From Rhodobacter aestuarii (GTDB lineage: Bacteria; Pseudomonadota; Alphaproteobacteria; Rhodobacterales; Rhodobacteraceae): a stretch of DNA of 64,000 nucleotides. Location: NCBI RefSeq assembly GCF_900156655.1, contig NZ_FTOG01000001.1:434001-498000 (forward strand). Reading direction: 5' to 3'. The notes beneath the pieces are model-generated. The model made no database searches. It saw nothing but the letters and a program-made list of their open reading frames with translations, and was not told the origin of the DNA. Of this stretch, positions 1 through 9,297 are shown piece after piece. Position 1 is the stretch's first letter. Every line of letters begins with the position of its first letter. The position numbers and the translations under genes were made by a program.

Positions 1-507
<507 letters not shown>

Positions 508-525
508 TCGGGGTTGAGAGTTGTG

Positions 526-556
526 AAAAGGCCGGGGTGGTCCCCGGCCTTTTTGT
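526..556 (+). terminator. Rho-independent terminator of guaB
   Basis: An inverted repeat (AAGGCCGGGG ... CCCCGGCCTT) with a short loop is followed by a run of T. It starts about 20 bases after the guaB stop. The same hairpin could serve the convergent gene ending at 568. Confidence 0.8.
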
Positions 557-567
557 TTGGCGCGTGC

Positions 568-1125
568 TTATTGGCCAAGCCCAATTTGGCGGTAGAATTC
601 GGCATTGTCCCAAAACAGATATTCTTCATCCATCACGCCCGCTTCGGTCCAGTGACCGACCGTCGCCATCGTCAGCTTGTAGGCTTTGCCCGTGGGCTCG
701 ATCACGCTGCCATCGGCAAGCTGCATCGGTGCGGAGAAGGTGCCTTCAATCACGCCCACAACGCCCGTCCATTCGCCTTGGCCGATCTTCACCGGGTGCT
801 GTTCAATCCGGGTGTCGGGGGCGAAGGTGAAGAAATATTTCAGGTAGTCGATATGGGGTTCGATGCCTTCGGTCACCGTGCCATCGGGCAGGTGCACTTT
901 GATGTTTGCAGCATGGCTTTCATGCAGGCGGTCCCATTTTTGCCCGGTGAAAACGTCAAAATCGAGCGTGTCGAACGTATCAAGGTTGTGGGCGATCCGC
1001 GCATCATCGGCTTGGCGGGCGGCCAGTTCGGCGAAAGCCGCAGTGGCGGCGGCATTGTCTTGCGCAGCGGCGGCTGTGGTGATGAAAGCCGCGGCGGTGG
1101 CCGCGAGAATGGCTTTGATTTTCAT
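568..1125 (-). CDS. Exported SnoaL-like / NTF2-fold protein
   Basis: A 185-residue protein with an N-terminal signal peptide (charged start MKIK, hydrophobic Ala-rich core, AAAAQ cleavage-like site near residue 22). The rest resembles SnoaL-type 'ester cyclase' NTF2-fold proteins: a helical start, then alternating strands with LHESHAANIKVHLPDG and a C-terminal DEEYLFWDNAEFYRQIG segment. Such proteins are often annotated as polyketide cyclase-like, but the real substrate is unknown. The start is set by a good ribosome binding site (ACAGGAGA) just before the ATG at 1125; the frame stays open upstream without support. It converges on guaB and is probably monocistronic and periplasmic. Confidence 0.75.
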   Translation of the reverse strand: MKIKAILAATAAAFITTAAAAQDNAAATAAFAELAARQADDARIAHNLDTFDTLDFDVFTGQKWDRLHESHAANIKVHLPDGTVTEGIEPHIDYLKYFFTFAPDTRIEQHPVKIGQGEWTGVVGVIEGTFSAPMQLADGSVIEPTGKAYKLTMATVGHWTEAGVMDEEYLFWDNAEFYRQIGLGQ

Positions 1126-1276
1126 GGTCTTATCTCCTGTAAGGCGTCTTGCCTTATGTCTGTGCAGCCTCAGATAGCGGGAGATTTTGACGCATAAAAT
1201 GACGAAGGCCGGGAATGACTTCGCCGAATTTATTCCTAATGAGGGCAAGCCACATTCGCAGCGCAAGAGACCTTAG

Positions 1277-1346
1277 CCCCTTCGACTTTGTGCAAATATC
1301 CTGGGGGGTGAATGGCCCGTCAGGGCAAGAGGGGGGCAAGGCCCCT
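1277..1346 (+). repeat. Dispersed intergenic element, copy A
   Basis: The layout is CCCCTTCGACTTTGTGC, then AAATATCCTGGGGGG, then TGAAT, then a purine-rich part with a GGGGC...GCCCC inverted repeat. The same order of blocks recurs at 30946-31012, 36228-36300 and 39611-39665. It is a non-coding, REP-like unit; copy A is in plus orientation. Confidence 0.6.
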
Positions 1347-1455
1347 GGCGCGCTTTGATCTCGGCGAGCGTTCCGCGAAACGCGCATCCGGCGCTCGCAA
1401 GTTTGCTCGGGCGCATCCGGCCAGCCCTCGCAGGCGTGCTCGGGCGTTCGCGGCT

Positions 1456-1480
1456 GACAAGGCTACAACGGAGCCTTGTC
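1456..1480 (-). terminator. Hairpin downstream of dCTP deaminase gene
   Basis: A perfect 9-bp stem (GACAAGGCT / AGCCTTGTC) with a 7-base loop starts 11 bases beyond the stop codon at 1491. There is no clear T-run on the minus strand, so it may stabilise a 3' end rather than terminate alone. Confidence 0.4.
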
Positions 1481-1490
1481 CGGGCGCCGC

Positions 1491-2567
1491 TCACCCATTC
1501 CGAAAATGTTTGGCGAGTTTGAGCCCTTGGCCTTGGTAGTTCGAGGCAATGCCTGCACCGTAAAGGCGTTCGGGGCGGTCGGCCATGCGCTCATAGACCA
1601 GTCGCCCGACGACTTGGCCGTGTTCCAGCACAAAAGGCGCCTCGTGGCAGCGCACTTCCAGCACGCCGCGCGCGCCTTCGCCGCCTGCTGCGCCGTGGCC
1701 AAAGCCGGGGTCAAAGAAGCCGGCGTAATGGACGCGGAACTCGCCGACCATTGCGAGGTAAGGCGCCATTTCCGCGGCGAAATCGGGCGGGATTACTACC
1801 GCCTCGCGGCTGACCAAAATGTAGAACGCGCCGGGGTCGAGGATGATCCGCCCATCGCGCGAGCGGATTTCTTCCCAAAAATCCGAGGCCGGGTAATGCG
1901 CGATCCGATCCAGATCAATCACCCCGGTGTGGGGCTTGGCGCGGTAGCCCACCAGATCGCCTGTCTCGGGCCGCAGATCGACCGAGAAGCCCAAGCCGTG
2001 GTCAATCACCGCTTCGCCACTCACCAATGGCTCGGCGCTATGGAGCGCCTTCAATTCGGCATCTGAAAGCGCGGCTTGGCCCGCGCGGAAGCGGATTTGG
2101 TTGAGCCGCATGCCGGGCCGCACCAGCACCGAAAACGATCGCGGACAAATCTCGGCATAAAGCGGGCCGCTATAGCCCTCGGGGATGCGGTCAAACTCGC
2201 TGCCGCCATCGGTGATAACGCGCGTGAGCAAATCCAGCCGCCCGGTCGAGCTTTTCGCGTTTGAGACCGCCGTAAGGCCCATCGGCAGGTTCAGACTTTC
2301 CATCAGGGGCACCAGATAGACGCAGCCCTTTTCGAGCACAGCGCCGTCTGAAAGCTCCATCCGGTGCATTTCAAAATCTGCCAGCTTTGTCTCGACCCGC
2401 TCGCCCTTGCCCGCAAGGAATGAGGCGCGGATGCGGTAAGCCACGCGGCCGAGCCGCAAATCAAGGCTGGCGGGTTGGATCTGTTCGGGGATCACGGGGG
2501 TATCGGCGGCAATTTCGCCGCGCTCAATCATCGCGCGCAATGCGCTATCGGGAAGAACACCCTGCAT
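1491..2567 (-). CDS. dcd: 2'-deoxycytidine 5'-triphosphate deaminase, long form
   Basis: A 358-residue protein of the Dcd/dUTPase superfamily, which makes dUTP from dCTP for dTMP synthesis. It is about twice as long as the E. coli enzyme and matches the alphaproteobacterial two-repeat form with a DCD_N domain: an N-terminal half (IPEQIQPASLDLRLG, VSNAKSSTGRLDLLTRV) and a C-terminal half (FYILVSREAVVIPPDFAAEM, HYAGFFDPGFGHG). The start at 2567 begins at MQGVLPDSALRAMIERGEI; upstream codons in the same frame overlap the tRNA gene and are not real. It stands alone between tRNA-Pro and an intergenic patch. Catalytic details for this long form are inferred from the family. Confidence 0.85.
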   Translation of the reverse strand: MQGVLPDSALRAMIERGEIAADTPVIPEQIQPASLDLRLGRVAYRIRASFLAGKGERVETKLADFEMHRMELSDGAVLEKGCVYLVPLMESLNLPMGLTAVSNAKSSTGRLDLLTRVITDGGSEFDRIPEGYSGPLYAEICPRSFSVLVRPGMRLNQIRFRAGQAALSDAELKALHSAEPLVSGEAVIDHGLGFSVDLRPETGDLVGYRAKPHTGVIDLDRIAHYPASDFWEEIRSRDGRIILDPGAFYILVSREAVVIPPDFAAEMAPYLAMVGEFRVHYAGFFDPGFGHGAAGGEGARGVLEVRCHEAPFVLEHGQVVGRLVYERMADRPERLYGAGIASNYQGQGLKLAKHFRNG

Positions 2568-2603
2568 CTCAATACCCCGTAAAATGGACACGGCGGATAT
2601 GCG

Positions 2604-2631
2604 AACGCCCACTCCCGAAGGAGTGGGCGTT
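2604..2631 (-). terminator. Hairpin 3' of tRNA-Pro
   Basis: A perfect 12-bp inverted repeat (AACGCCCACTCC / GGAGTGGGCGTT) with a CGAA loop lies 8 bases beyond the CCA end of the tRNA. There is no long T-run, but position and stability suit tRNA transcript termination or processing. Confidence 0.55.
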
Positions 2632-2638
2632 GTTCGGT

Positions 2639-2716
2639 TGGTCGGGCCGGAGAGATTCGAACTCTCGACCTTCCGCCCCCCAGACGGACGCGCTAACCAG
2701 GCTGCGCCACGGCCCG
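2639..2716 (-). tRNA. tRNA-Pro (anticodon GGG)
   Basis: On the minus strand a full cloverleaf can be folded. The acceptor is CGGGCCG / CGGCCCG with discriminator A and an encoded CCA. The D arm has GCGC / GCGC, the anticodon arm is TCCGT-CTGGGGG-GCGGA, and the T arm is GAGAG-TTCGAAT-CTCTC. The anticodon loop reads C-T-GGG-G-G, giving GGG, which reads CCC and CCU proline codons. The first pair C1-G72 is the unusual pair characteristic of bacterial tRNA-Pro. Confidence 0.95.
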
Positions 2717-2724
2717 ACGAGGCG

Positions 2725-2754
2725 CATATAGAGCCATTGGGCCGCCGGGCGCAA
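2725..2754 (-). promoter_or_regulatory. Probable promoter of tRNA-Pro
   Basis: On the minus strand a TTGCGC -35-like hexamer (2754-2749) and a TATATG -10-like hexamer (2730-2725), 18 bases apart, precede the tRNA 5' end by about 8 bases. This fits a housekeeping-sigma promoter; inferred from sequence only. Confidence 0.5.
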
Positions 2755-2807
2755 GCGCGAAAACGCAACTTTTTGCGCCAAGTTGGGGCGGAGCGCGGCG
2801 GCCATGC

Positions 2808-5800
2808 TTAGCGGCGCGCCGGGGGCGGGCGGGGCGGCTGCGCCAGCCGCGCTTGCAGCGCCATCAGTCGATCATGCGACGACAAGAGCCGCATCCGTTC
2901 GATGGGCGACAGCATCGTCGGTGCAAACTGGCCCAGCCCTTCTTTGAGCGCGCCCAAGGGGTTCACGCTTGGGTCGATTTGCCCTGCGGTGGGAATCGCT
3001 TGGTTGAGCGGCGCGGTGCCACTCAGAATCAAGCTCACCACACGCTCAAGCGGGTCGGGCGGGGGCGGCAGCACTTCGGCCGGTTCTGGCGGTTCTTGCG
3101 CAGGCGTCAGCGCTTCGATGATCGCCGCGAAGGGCTCGACCGGGGGCAGGGGGCTGGGCGCGTCGTCAAACGCGTCGGGTTGCGGCTCTGCACCCATGTC
3201 CTCAAGCGGTTCGGGCTGCGCTTCAAGCGGCGCGTCTTCGGGCTCCGGGTCCGGTTCAGGCAGCACCGCAAAGTCACGCGCATCCGCTTCAAGCGCGTCT
3301 TCGGGTTCTGGCTCGGGTTCGGGGGCTGGGTCTTCCGCGATAAAGCTTTGATCTGGCTCTGGTTCCAGTTCCTCTTCAATCAGAAGCTCTGGCTCGGGCG
3401 GTTCCGGCGGGAAATAGTCAAAGAGGGAAGGCTGATGCCATTCCTGCGTCGCCTTGGGCGCGGCTTGCACTTGCTCGGGTTCGGGCGCTTCCACCGGATG
3501 ATGGCGCGGGCCACGCGGGGCGACAAAGGAATAGGCGCTGTCATCCAGCGCGGGTTCAGGGTCCTCTGCCTCTGCCTCTGCCTCTGCCTCTGCCTCTGGT
3601 TCGGGCGGCAAGTCGGCCACGGGTTCTGGCGCGGCGTCGATAAAGGGCGCGGCGTCTGGTTCCGGTGCGCTTAGCTCTTCAGCGCTGACCTCGGGCTCGG
3701 GCGCCGTGAGAGCCTCTTCCTGCGCATCTAGCGCGGCAAGCTCTGCGATTTCGTCTTCCGCTCCAAGTGCTTCGGGGTCTTCAAACGCGTCCAGTTCGGC
3801 AATGGGTTCCGAAACAGGCGCGTCTTCCTGCGCGGCGTCATCGGCTGTGGCCGCTTCTTCAACACCCTCCGCAGGTTCTGTCGTTTCCAGCGCGGCGGTC
3901 AGCTCGGGCAAAGGCTCCGCCGGGCGCGGACGGCGAAACACGAAATCGGGGACCGGTTCCGGCTCGGGCGCAGGCTCTGGCACCGGAGTGCGCGCGGCGC
4001 GCGAAAAGACAAGTGGCGGCGGGGCCTCTTCTTCCTCGGGGGCCGTTTCTTCTGAGACCGGAGCGAGAGGCTCAACGGGTACTTCAGCAGCACAGGCTGC
4101 ATCCTCCGTCGGTGCTTCCTCTTCCTCGGCAACCGGTTTGGCTTCTGGCGCGGCGTCTTCTTCTGCGACTTCGACCTCCGTCCGTTCCGGCAAAGTGTCG
4201 AGCGCGGGCGCGTCGAAGGGCGCGGTACCCGCTTCCGAGGCAAGTCCCTCGTCCGGTGCGGTGCTTGCTTCCCGGGGCGCGATGTCTTCAAGCGGCGGCG
4301 CGGTCGCAAAGGCCGCATCGGCCAGCGGCTCCGCTTCTGCGGGCGCTTCTTCTGTGAAAGCGGCTGCTTCCTCGGCCTCCGTCAGCAGCTCCTGCGTCGC
4401 AGCGATTTCGACTTCGGTTTCGACTGTGGTTTCGGCGTCGGTCAGCGCGTCCTGCGCGGCTTCATCCTCTTCCGGTGCCGCCTCTTCCGCGACTTCCTCA
4501 GCCTCGGCTTCCAGCGCGGGCATGCGGCCAAAGACCAGATCAAAGGCGGTATCTTGCGGCTCGGGGGAGGCGGCTTCTTCCTCGGTTAGCGCGTCTTCCG
4601 CAGGCTCGGGATCGAGATCCATGTCCGCAAGAACAGGGGAGGCTTCGCCATCGGGGGCGTTGAAAGCAATTTCTTGCTCTTCGGGCGCCTCAAGGTGCGA
4701 ATCTTCAAGCGGCTCAGCCGCCAAATCTTCAGAGTCGACCTCATCCAAGATGGGCGCAATCGGCGTGTCTTCTTCGGGGGGCTCCGTGTCCTCGGCCTGC
4801 GTCTCGGGCACCGCCAGAGGTTGCTCAAGGCTTGCTTCCAAAAGCGCCTCGGCCACCGCTTCGGCGACAATCTCGGACAGCACCGCCTCAAAGCCGAACG
4901 CATCGGGTTTTGGCGCGGGCGCCACCATCTCGGGCGGATCTTCGGTTTCCGCCTCTATAGGCTCGCCAGTGGTTTCCAGCGCCTCCGCCTCGGCCTCGGG
5001 ATCCTCCGTTCGGCCCAATGCCAGTGTCGGGTCCAGAAGCGGCGGGGGCATTTCTGCGGCGGGGGCGTCTTGTGCGGCGCGGGCGGCGGCGCGGATCGCC
5101 TCAGCCTCGGCGCGCAGGCGTTTCAGTTCCGCGCGCACAGCGGCGGCTTCTGCCCGTGCCATCTCCAGCGCTGCCTGTGCCTCGGCAATCGCTTGGGCTT
5201 CTTCTGGGCTGAGTTCGGGCGCATCTGCCTCGGGTTCGGAGGCATCTTGCGGCGGAAGGACTTCAGCTTCGTCGGTGGTGACAGGGGGCGTTTGCGCATC
5301 GAAGGGCGCTGAGTCTTCGATTTCAGAAACCTCAGAAGCCGCATCTTCTACGTCTTCTTCTGGAAGCGATGGGGCCTCATCCTCGTGTTCTGCCGCAAGG
5401 CTTTCCTCGGCTTCAGGCGTCACATCCTGCGGTGCGAAGGGCGATTCTTCGGCCTCGACAAAAAGGTTCTCAACCGGCGCTTCCAGCGTGTCATCCGCGT
5501 CAGGTGCCTGCGCGGGTGCGAAGGCTTCCGCCGGGGCTTCAAAGGGGGCAGGGGCATCGAGCACGGCGATATCGGGTTCCGTGGCCGCTTCAGGGATCGT
5601 GTCCGCTGCCGCGTCAAAGGCCGCGGCCTCCGCAGTGGTTTCTGCGCCATCATCAAGTGCAAGGCTCTCGGGTGCCGCTTGTAGCTGGTCAAGTTCTTGA
5701 TCTTCAGGCGTTTCAGGCGCAACCGACGCCGTTTCCTGCGCGGGGGCGGTATTCTCTTCTGGCGAGTTTTCTAGGGTCTCAAGCCCTTCAAACGGCGCTT

Positions 5801-6188
5801 CTTCTGCACCTTCTTGCAGCGGTGCGGCGACCGCCTCGGCGACCGTTTCAATCGCGGCGGTGTTGTCAGCCGCCGTTTCCGTCACAGTCTCTTCCGGTGC
5901 GGCGGCGCCATCGACCAGTTCATGGCCGTGTGCGGTCACCGCTTTCACCCCGCGCTTGCGCAGGGTGGCTTGCGCCTCTTTGATCGCGAGGCCGTCGACT
6001 TGTAGCATATGTTTGATGCCCGCGATCAGCGCGACATCATTGGGCCTGTAATAGCGTCGCCCACCAGCGCGCTTGACGGGTTTGATTTGGGAGAATTTGG
6101 TTTCCCAAAACCGCAGCACATGGGTGGGCGTGTCTAGAAGTTCGGAAACTTCAGAAATCGTACGGAAGGCCTCGGCAGACTTGGTCAT
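2808..6188 (-). CDS. MerR-type regulator with a very long acidic, low-complexity tail
   Basis: A 1126-residue protein. Residues about 8-80 form a MerR winged-helix domain ([54 protein letters not shown]). Then follow roughly 970 residues made almost only of Glu, Ala, Pro, Asp and Ser, predicted disordered, with a short Ala/Arg helical insert around residue 350 ([22 protein letters not shown]). The last 80 residues look ordered again ([38 protein letters not shown]). A MerR gene beside ihfA is usual in this group, but such proteins are normally a few hundred residues. DNA binding by the head is likely; the job of the tail is unknown. The frame is uninterrupted, so it is not an assembly artefact by that test. 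Confidence 0.8.
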   Translation of the reverse strand: MTKSAEAFRTISEVSELLDTPTHVLRFWETKFSQIKPVKRAGGRRYYRPNDVALIAGIKHMLQVDGLAIKEAQATLRKRGVKAVTAHGHELVDGAAAPEETVTETAADNTAAIETVAEAVAAPLQEGAEEAPFEGLETLENSPEENTAPAQETASVAPETPEDQELDQLQAAPESLALDDGAETTAEAAAFDAAADTIPEAATEPDIAVLDAPAPFEAPAEAFAPAQAPDADDTLEAPVENLFVEAEESPFAPQDVTPEAEESLAAEHEDEAPSLPEEDVEDAASEVSEIEDSAPFDAQTPPVTTDEAEVLPPQDASEPEADAPELSPEEAQAIAEAQAALEMARAEAAAVRAELKRLRAEAEAIRAAARAAQDAPAAEMPPPLLDPTLALGRTEDPEAEAEALETTGEPIEAETEDPPEMVAPAPKPDAFGFEAVLSEIVAEAVAEALLEASLEQPLAVPETQAEDTEPPEEDTPIAPILDEVDSEDLAAEPLEDSHLEAPEEQEIAFNAPDGEASPVLADMDLDPEPAEDALTEEEAASPEPQDTAFDLVFGRMPALEAEAEEVAEEAAPEEDEAAQDALTDAETTVETEVEIAATQELLTEAEEAAAFTEEAPAEAEPLADAAFATAPPLEDIAPREASTAPDEGLASEAGTAPFDAPALDTLPERTEVEVAEEDAAPEAKPVAEEEEAPTEDAACAAEVPVEPLAPVSEETAPEEEEAPPPLVFSRAARTPVPEPAPEPEPVPDFVFRRPRPAEPLPELTAALETTEPAEGVEEAATADDAAQEDAPVSEPIAELDAFEDPEALGAEDEIAELAALDAQEEALTAPEPEVSAEELSAPEPDAAPFIDAAPEPVADLPPEPEAEAEAEAEAEDPEPALDDSAYSFVAPRGPRHHPVEAPEPEQVQAAPKATQEWHQPSLFDYFPPEPPEPELLIEEELEPEPDQSFIAEDPAPEPEPEPEDALEADARDFAVLPEPDPEPEDAPLEAQPEPLEDMGAEPQPDAFDDAPSPLPPVEPFAAIIEALTPAQEPPEPAEVLPPPPDPLERVVSLILSGTAPLNQAIPTAGQIDPSVNPLGALKEGLGQFAPTMLSPIERMRLLSSHDRLMALQARLAQPPRPPPARR
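3563..3598 (-). repeat. Hexanucleotide microsatellite (CTCTGC)n inside the MerR tail
   Basis: About five to six consecutive copies of CTCTGC (GCAGAG on the coding strand) encode an alternating Glu-Ala run. The unit is a multiple of three, so slippage would change tail length without a frameshift. Confidence 0.85.
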
Positions 6189-6262
6189 CGGCCGCGTTCA
6201 TCCCTTTCTGGGGTCCTTGTCGGGGCGGGTTTTTGTTATGCCCCGACCGGGCTCGTGCTCGT

Positions 6263-6565
6263 TTACCTCGCGTTGCCGTCGGCCACGCGGTCTTTCATCA
6301 GATGCGAGGGACGGAACGAAAGCACGCGGCGGGGCGAGATCGGAACCTCTTCGCCGGTTTTCGGGTTGCGCCCCATGCGCGACGCCTTATCGCGCACCGA
6401 GAAGGTGCCGAAAGACGAGATTTTCACCGTCTCGCCGCGCACCAGCGCGTCGGACATATGTTGCAGCACGCTTTCCACAAGCTGTGCGGATTCGTTGCGG
6501 CTGAGCCCCACTTCACGGAACACAGCTTCACTCAGATCCATGCGCGTAAGAGTCTTTTCCGACAT
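6263..6565 (-). CDS. ihfA: Integration host factor, alpha subunit
   Basis: A 100-residue HU/IHF-family DNA-bending protein. It has the family arm and signature: [26 protein letters not shown] split by the Pro that intercalates into DNA, and the N-terminal helix [16 protein letters not shown] typical of IhfA. It acts with IhfB in sharp bending of DNA at promoters, origins and recombination sites. The start at 6565 gives the usual length; a GGGGG-rich ribosome site lies upstream. It sits between fabH and the MerR gene, the standard order in alphaproteobacteria, with 159 bases to fabH that may hold its own promoter. Confidence 0.95.
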   Translation of the reverse strand: MSEKTLTRMDLSEAVFREVGLSRNESAQLVESVLQHMSDALVRGETVKISSFGTFSVRDKASRMGRNPKTGEEVPISPRRVLSFRPSHLMKDRVADGNAR

Positions 6566-6724
6566 CTCAATCCCCCCGGAGTGATTTTGATCACGATGGG
6601 CGCAACCTAATCGCGAGTCAATATCAATGACTTGCGGGACGCTGTTAAGACGGTGTTTTTCTGTGTTCCTAACCTTTTGCACCTGTTGGCGGGTGATTCC
6701 CACCAGCCCAGATCGCGCAAATGG

Positions 6725-7699
6725 TTACCAGCGCAGCGCCACTGCGCCCCAGGCCAGCCCGCCGCCGATCGCTTCGGTCACGATCAGATCGCCGGTTTTG
6801 ACCTGTCCACGGTCGCGCCCAACAGAAAGCGCAAGCGGGATCGAGGCCGCCGAGGTGTTGCCGTGATCTTGCACCGTGACCACCACGCGCTCCATCGGCA
6901 CGCCCATGCGTTCGGCGGTGGCCGAGATGATGCGCAGGTTCGCCTGATGCGGCACGATCCAATCCACGTCATCGCCGGTCATATCGAGCTTGGCGAGCGC
7001 TTTATGGGCGGTGTCGGAAAGCTTCTGCACGGCATGTTTGAAGACTGCATTGCCCTGCATCCGCAGATGCCCGGCTTTGCCATTGGTGGAAACCCCACCA
7101 TCGACGTAAAGCAACTCGCGGTGACGGCCATCGGAATGCAGATCGGTCGAGAGAATCCCCCGATCATGCACCGTGCCCGTGCCTTGTGCGGCTTCCAAGA
7201 TCAGCGCGCCCGCGCCATCGCCAAAAAGCACACAGGTGCCGCGATCTTCCCAATCCATGATCCGCGAAAACGTCTCGGCGCCAATCACCAGCACACGCTG
7301 TGCTTGGCCCGACACGATCAGCCCATTGGCATTGGCCAGCGCAAAGACAAAGCCGGCACAAACCGCTTGCACATCATAGGCAAAGGCATTGGTGCAGCCG
7401 ATGCCCGCCTGCACCATCGTCGCGACAGAGGGGAAGGTGAAATCCGGGGTCGAGGTGGCGACGATGATCGCATCCACATCCTCGGGTTTCATTTCCGCAT
7501 CAATCAGCGCGGCACGGGCGGCATGGATCGCCAATTGCGAGGTGGTTTCCCCCTCGGCGGCGAAATGGCGCCGCTCGATCCCCGTGCGGGTGCGAATCCA
7601 AGCATCCGTGGTCTCAAGGGTGGCTTCAAACTCGGCGTTTTCAACAATGCGTTCGGGCAAATAGTGGCCAACACCCCGGACCACGGCTCTTATCGTCAT
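6725..7699 (-). CDS. fabH: 3-oxoacyl-[acyl-carrier-protein] synthase III
   Basis: A 324-residue ketoacyl-ACP synthase III that condenses acetyl-CoA with malonyl-ACP to start type II fatty acid synthesis. The catalytic triad is visible: Cys114 in DVQAVCAGFVFALA, His251 in WIVPHQANLRI and Asn281 in QDHGNTSAASIP. Length and the N-terminal VVRGVGHYLPERIV match the family. Its ATG overlaps the stop of plsX (ATGA, 7696-7699), so translation is probably coupled. PlsX makes acyl-phosphate for phospholipid synthesis, so the pair joins fatty acid and membrane lipid supply. Confidence 0.96.
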   Translation of the reverse strand: MTIRAVVRGVGHYLPERIVENAEFEATLETTDAWIRTRTGIERRHFAAEGETTSQLAIHAARAALIDAEMKPEDVDAIIVATSTPDFTFPSVATMVQAGIGCTNAFAYDVQAVCAGFVFALANANGLIVSGQAQRVLVIGAETFSRIMDWEDRGTCVLFGDGAGALILEAAQGTGTVHDRGILSTDLHSDGRHRELLYVDGGVSTNGKAGHLRMQGNAVFKHAVQKLSDTAHKALAKLDMTGDDVDWIVPHQANLRIISATAERMGVPMERVVVTVQDHGNTSAASIPLALSVGRDRGQVKTGDLIVTEAIGGGLAWGAVALRW

Positions 7700-8889
7700 T
7701 TCTTTGTCTCGTCCCCTGCCTCATGCTTGGCGCTATCCTGCCCCGCCGCTGACGCAAGGGCAACCCGCGCCGCCAGCCGATCCACGAAGCCAAGGCCACC
7801 AAGACGGGCAGCCAAGTCGATGGCCGCCGCCACGCCGGTGCCATCGGCCCCGCCATGCGATTTGACCACCGTGCCGTTGAGACCAAGGAACACCCCGCCA
7901 TTGGCCCGGCGCGGATCGATCTTGGCCTTGAGTTTTTTGAGCGCGCGCATCGCAAGGAAGGCGCCCAGTTTCGCCATGATGCCCGAGGTGAATGCCTCGC
8001 GCATCAATTCGCCAGCAAATTTCGCGGTGCCTTCGCCGGTCTTCAGCGCGATGTTGCCGGTGAACCCATCGGTCACAATCACATCGACGCGGGTGCCGGG
8101 CAGGTCATTGCCTTCGACAAAGCCCACAAAGGTGAAATCGCCATTTTGCGCGGCATCGGTAATCAGCTCATGCGCGGCTTTCAGCTCGGCATTGCCTTTG
8201 TGTTCCTCGGTGCCGACATTCAAAAGCCCCACACGCGGACGCGTGAGCCCCAGCGCGTTGCGGGCATAGGAGGCCCCCATCAGCGCATAGGTCAGAAGGT
8301 CGACCGCATCGGCGCGGACATCGGCCCCCATATCGAGCATGACATTGTAGCCCGACGGGTTCTTGGACGGCCAGAAAGAGGCGATGGCAGGCCGGTCGAC
8401 GCCGGGCATCTTGCGCAGCCGCAACATCGACACCGCCATCAGCGCGCCGGTATTGCCGCAAGACACGGCGACTTGGGCTTCCTTGTTGCGGACCGCCTCG
8501 ATGGTGGACCACATCGACGTGCCTTTGCCCGAGCGCATCACCGCCGAGGGCTTGTCGTGCATTGTGACCACATCTTCGGCATGGCGGATCGTCACGCGAT
8601 CCTTGAGCTTGCGCGCTTTCACCAAAGGCACAAGCTCTGCCTCGCGGCCATGCACAAGGAAATGAAGGCTCGGGTTACCGCGGGCCGCAAGGGCGACACC
8701 GTCAAGCACCGCAGCAGGTCCGCGATCTCCGCCCATCGCATCGACGGAGATCACGATGCCGCCAGAAGAAAAAGCGCCGGAAAAATCCGGCGCTGTGGCC
8801 GCGGCGGCGCGGCCTTTTTGCTGGGTGCTAGACGCTTTGTCATCCCGCGCGTTGGCCGCGGTTTGCTCCTGTTCGGGCATATTGGCCAT
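7696..8889 (-). CDS. plsX: Phosphate acyltransferase PlsX
   Basis: Converts acyl-ACP to acyl-phosphate, the first step of phospholipid synthesis with PlsY. The core starts at ISVDAMGGDRGPAAVLDG and includes SCGNTGALMA, NVGTEEHKGN and FVEGNDLPGTRVDVIVTDGFTGN, all family hallmarks. The frame is open from an ATG at 8889, giving 397 residues with a polar 44-residue extension. That extension reads through a terminator-like hairpin (8767-8793), and no ribosome site precedes 8889. A GTG at 8754 (residue 46) would give the usual PlsX length. I keep the longer frame but regard the start as unsettled. It overlaps fabH by four bases. Confidence 0.92.
   Translation of the reverse strand: MANMPEQEQTAANARDDKASSTQQKGRAAAATAPDFSGAFSSGGIVISVDAMGGDRGPAAVLDGVALAARGNPSLHFLVHGREAELVPLVKARKLKDRVTIRHAEDVVTMHDKPSAVMRSGKGTSMWSTIEAVRNKEAQVAVSCGNTGALMAVSMLRLRKMPGVDRPAIASFWPSKNPSGYNVMLDMGADVRADAVDLLTYALMGASYARNALGLTRPRVGLLNVGTEEHKGNAELKAAHELITDAAQNGDFTFVGFVEGNDLPGTRVDVIVTDGFTGNIALKTGEGTAKFAGELMREAFTSGIMAKLGAFLAMRALKKLKAKIDPRRANGGVFLGLNGTVVKSHGGADGTGVAAAIDLAARLGGLGFVDRLAARVALASAAGQDSAKHEAGDETKK
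8767..8793 (-). terminator. Intrinsic terminator or attenuator between rpmF and plsX
   Basis: On the minus strand GCGCCGGA-loop-TCCGGCGC (8 bp) is followed by TTTTTCTT. It would end rpmF mRNA, or attenuate readthrough into plsX-fabH. It lies inside the 5' part of the longest plsX frame, just before the GTG at 8754. Confidence 0.6.
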
Positions 8890-8903
8890 GGCGCGGAAGC
8901 GGC

Positions 8904-9110
8904 TTACGCCGCGTCGTCGTCCAGATCGACCTCGGCGGCTTGTGCCACCACTTCGCGGTCATCGTAGTGGCCGCAAGCGCCACAGACGTGGTGCGGGCGT
9001 TTCAGCTCGCCACAGTTCGGGCAAGCGGCCGGGTTGGCGGCGGTAAGGGCATCGTGCGCGCGGCGCATGTTACGACGGGAGCGCGTGACTCGGTTCTGCG
9101 GGACAGCCAT
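8904..9110 (-). CDS. rpmF: 50S ribosomal protein L32
   Basis: A 68-residue L32 protein of the large ribosomal subunit. The conserved basic start [20 protein letters not shown] and the zinc-ribbon pairs CPNCGE and CGACGH (four cysteines) are present. The start at 9110 is the universal MAVP start. L32 next to plsX and fabH is a widely conserved order in bacteria. A terminator-like hairpin lies shortly downstream. Confidence 0.97.
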   Translation of the reverse strand: MAVPQNRVTRSRRNMRRAHDALTAANPAACPNCGELKRPHHVCGACGHYDDREVVAQAAEVDLDDDAA

Positions 9111-9297
9111 GTGTCTAACCTCGGTTTTGCGGGGCGCATGGCCCTGATTTTCCTTGGGTTTCGTCACGGTTGCTTGTGGCGGACCGGGGGCGAACCCTCA
9201 ACTCGAATGAGGCCGGGAACATACTGCGTTTCCGGCGCGTTGCAAGCCCTTTTTACAGGCTTTTTTTGAGCGCCTGACAAGGGTGATAAATCGCCTC

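Larger units (their letters stand above)
1126..1490. other. Intergenic stretch without a convincing gene
   Basis: These 365 bases lie between the minus-strand SnoaL-like gene and the dCTP deaminase gene. Frames are open on both strands only because of high GC, and none has a ribosome site or recognisable protein. The stretch holds one copy of the dispersed AAATATCC element (1277-1346), a GC-rich patch with short imperfect repeats (GCTCGGGCG twice), and a hairpin just downstream of the deaminase stop. Confidence 0.6.

Noticed and set aside
1312-1539. Small plus-strand gene in the spacer after the SnoaL-like gene
   Set aside because: Arg/Ala-rich translation with no ribosome site, covering the dispersed element and the 3' end of the deaminase gene.
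3706-5700. 664-codon open frame on the plus strand, Ser/Ala-rich
   Set aside because: It is the exact antisense of the Glu/Ala-rich MerR tail; reverse complements of GAA, GAG and GCN codons rarely give stops. No ribosome site or family match.
9243-9270. Plus-strand terminator (AAGCC...GGCTT plus T-run) between rpmF and the YceD gene
   Set aside because: Both neighbouring genes are on the minus strand, so the T-run faces away from any known transcript; left out as a feature.
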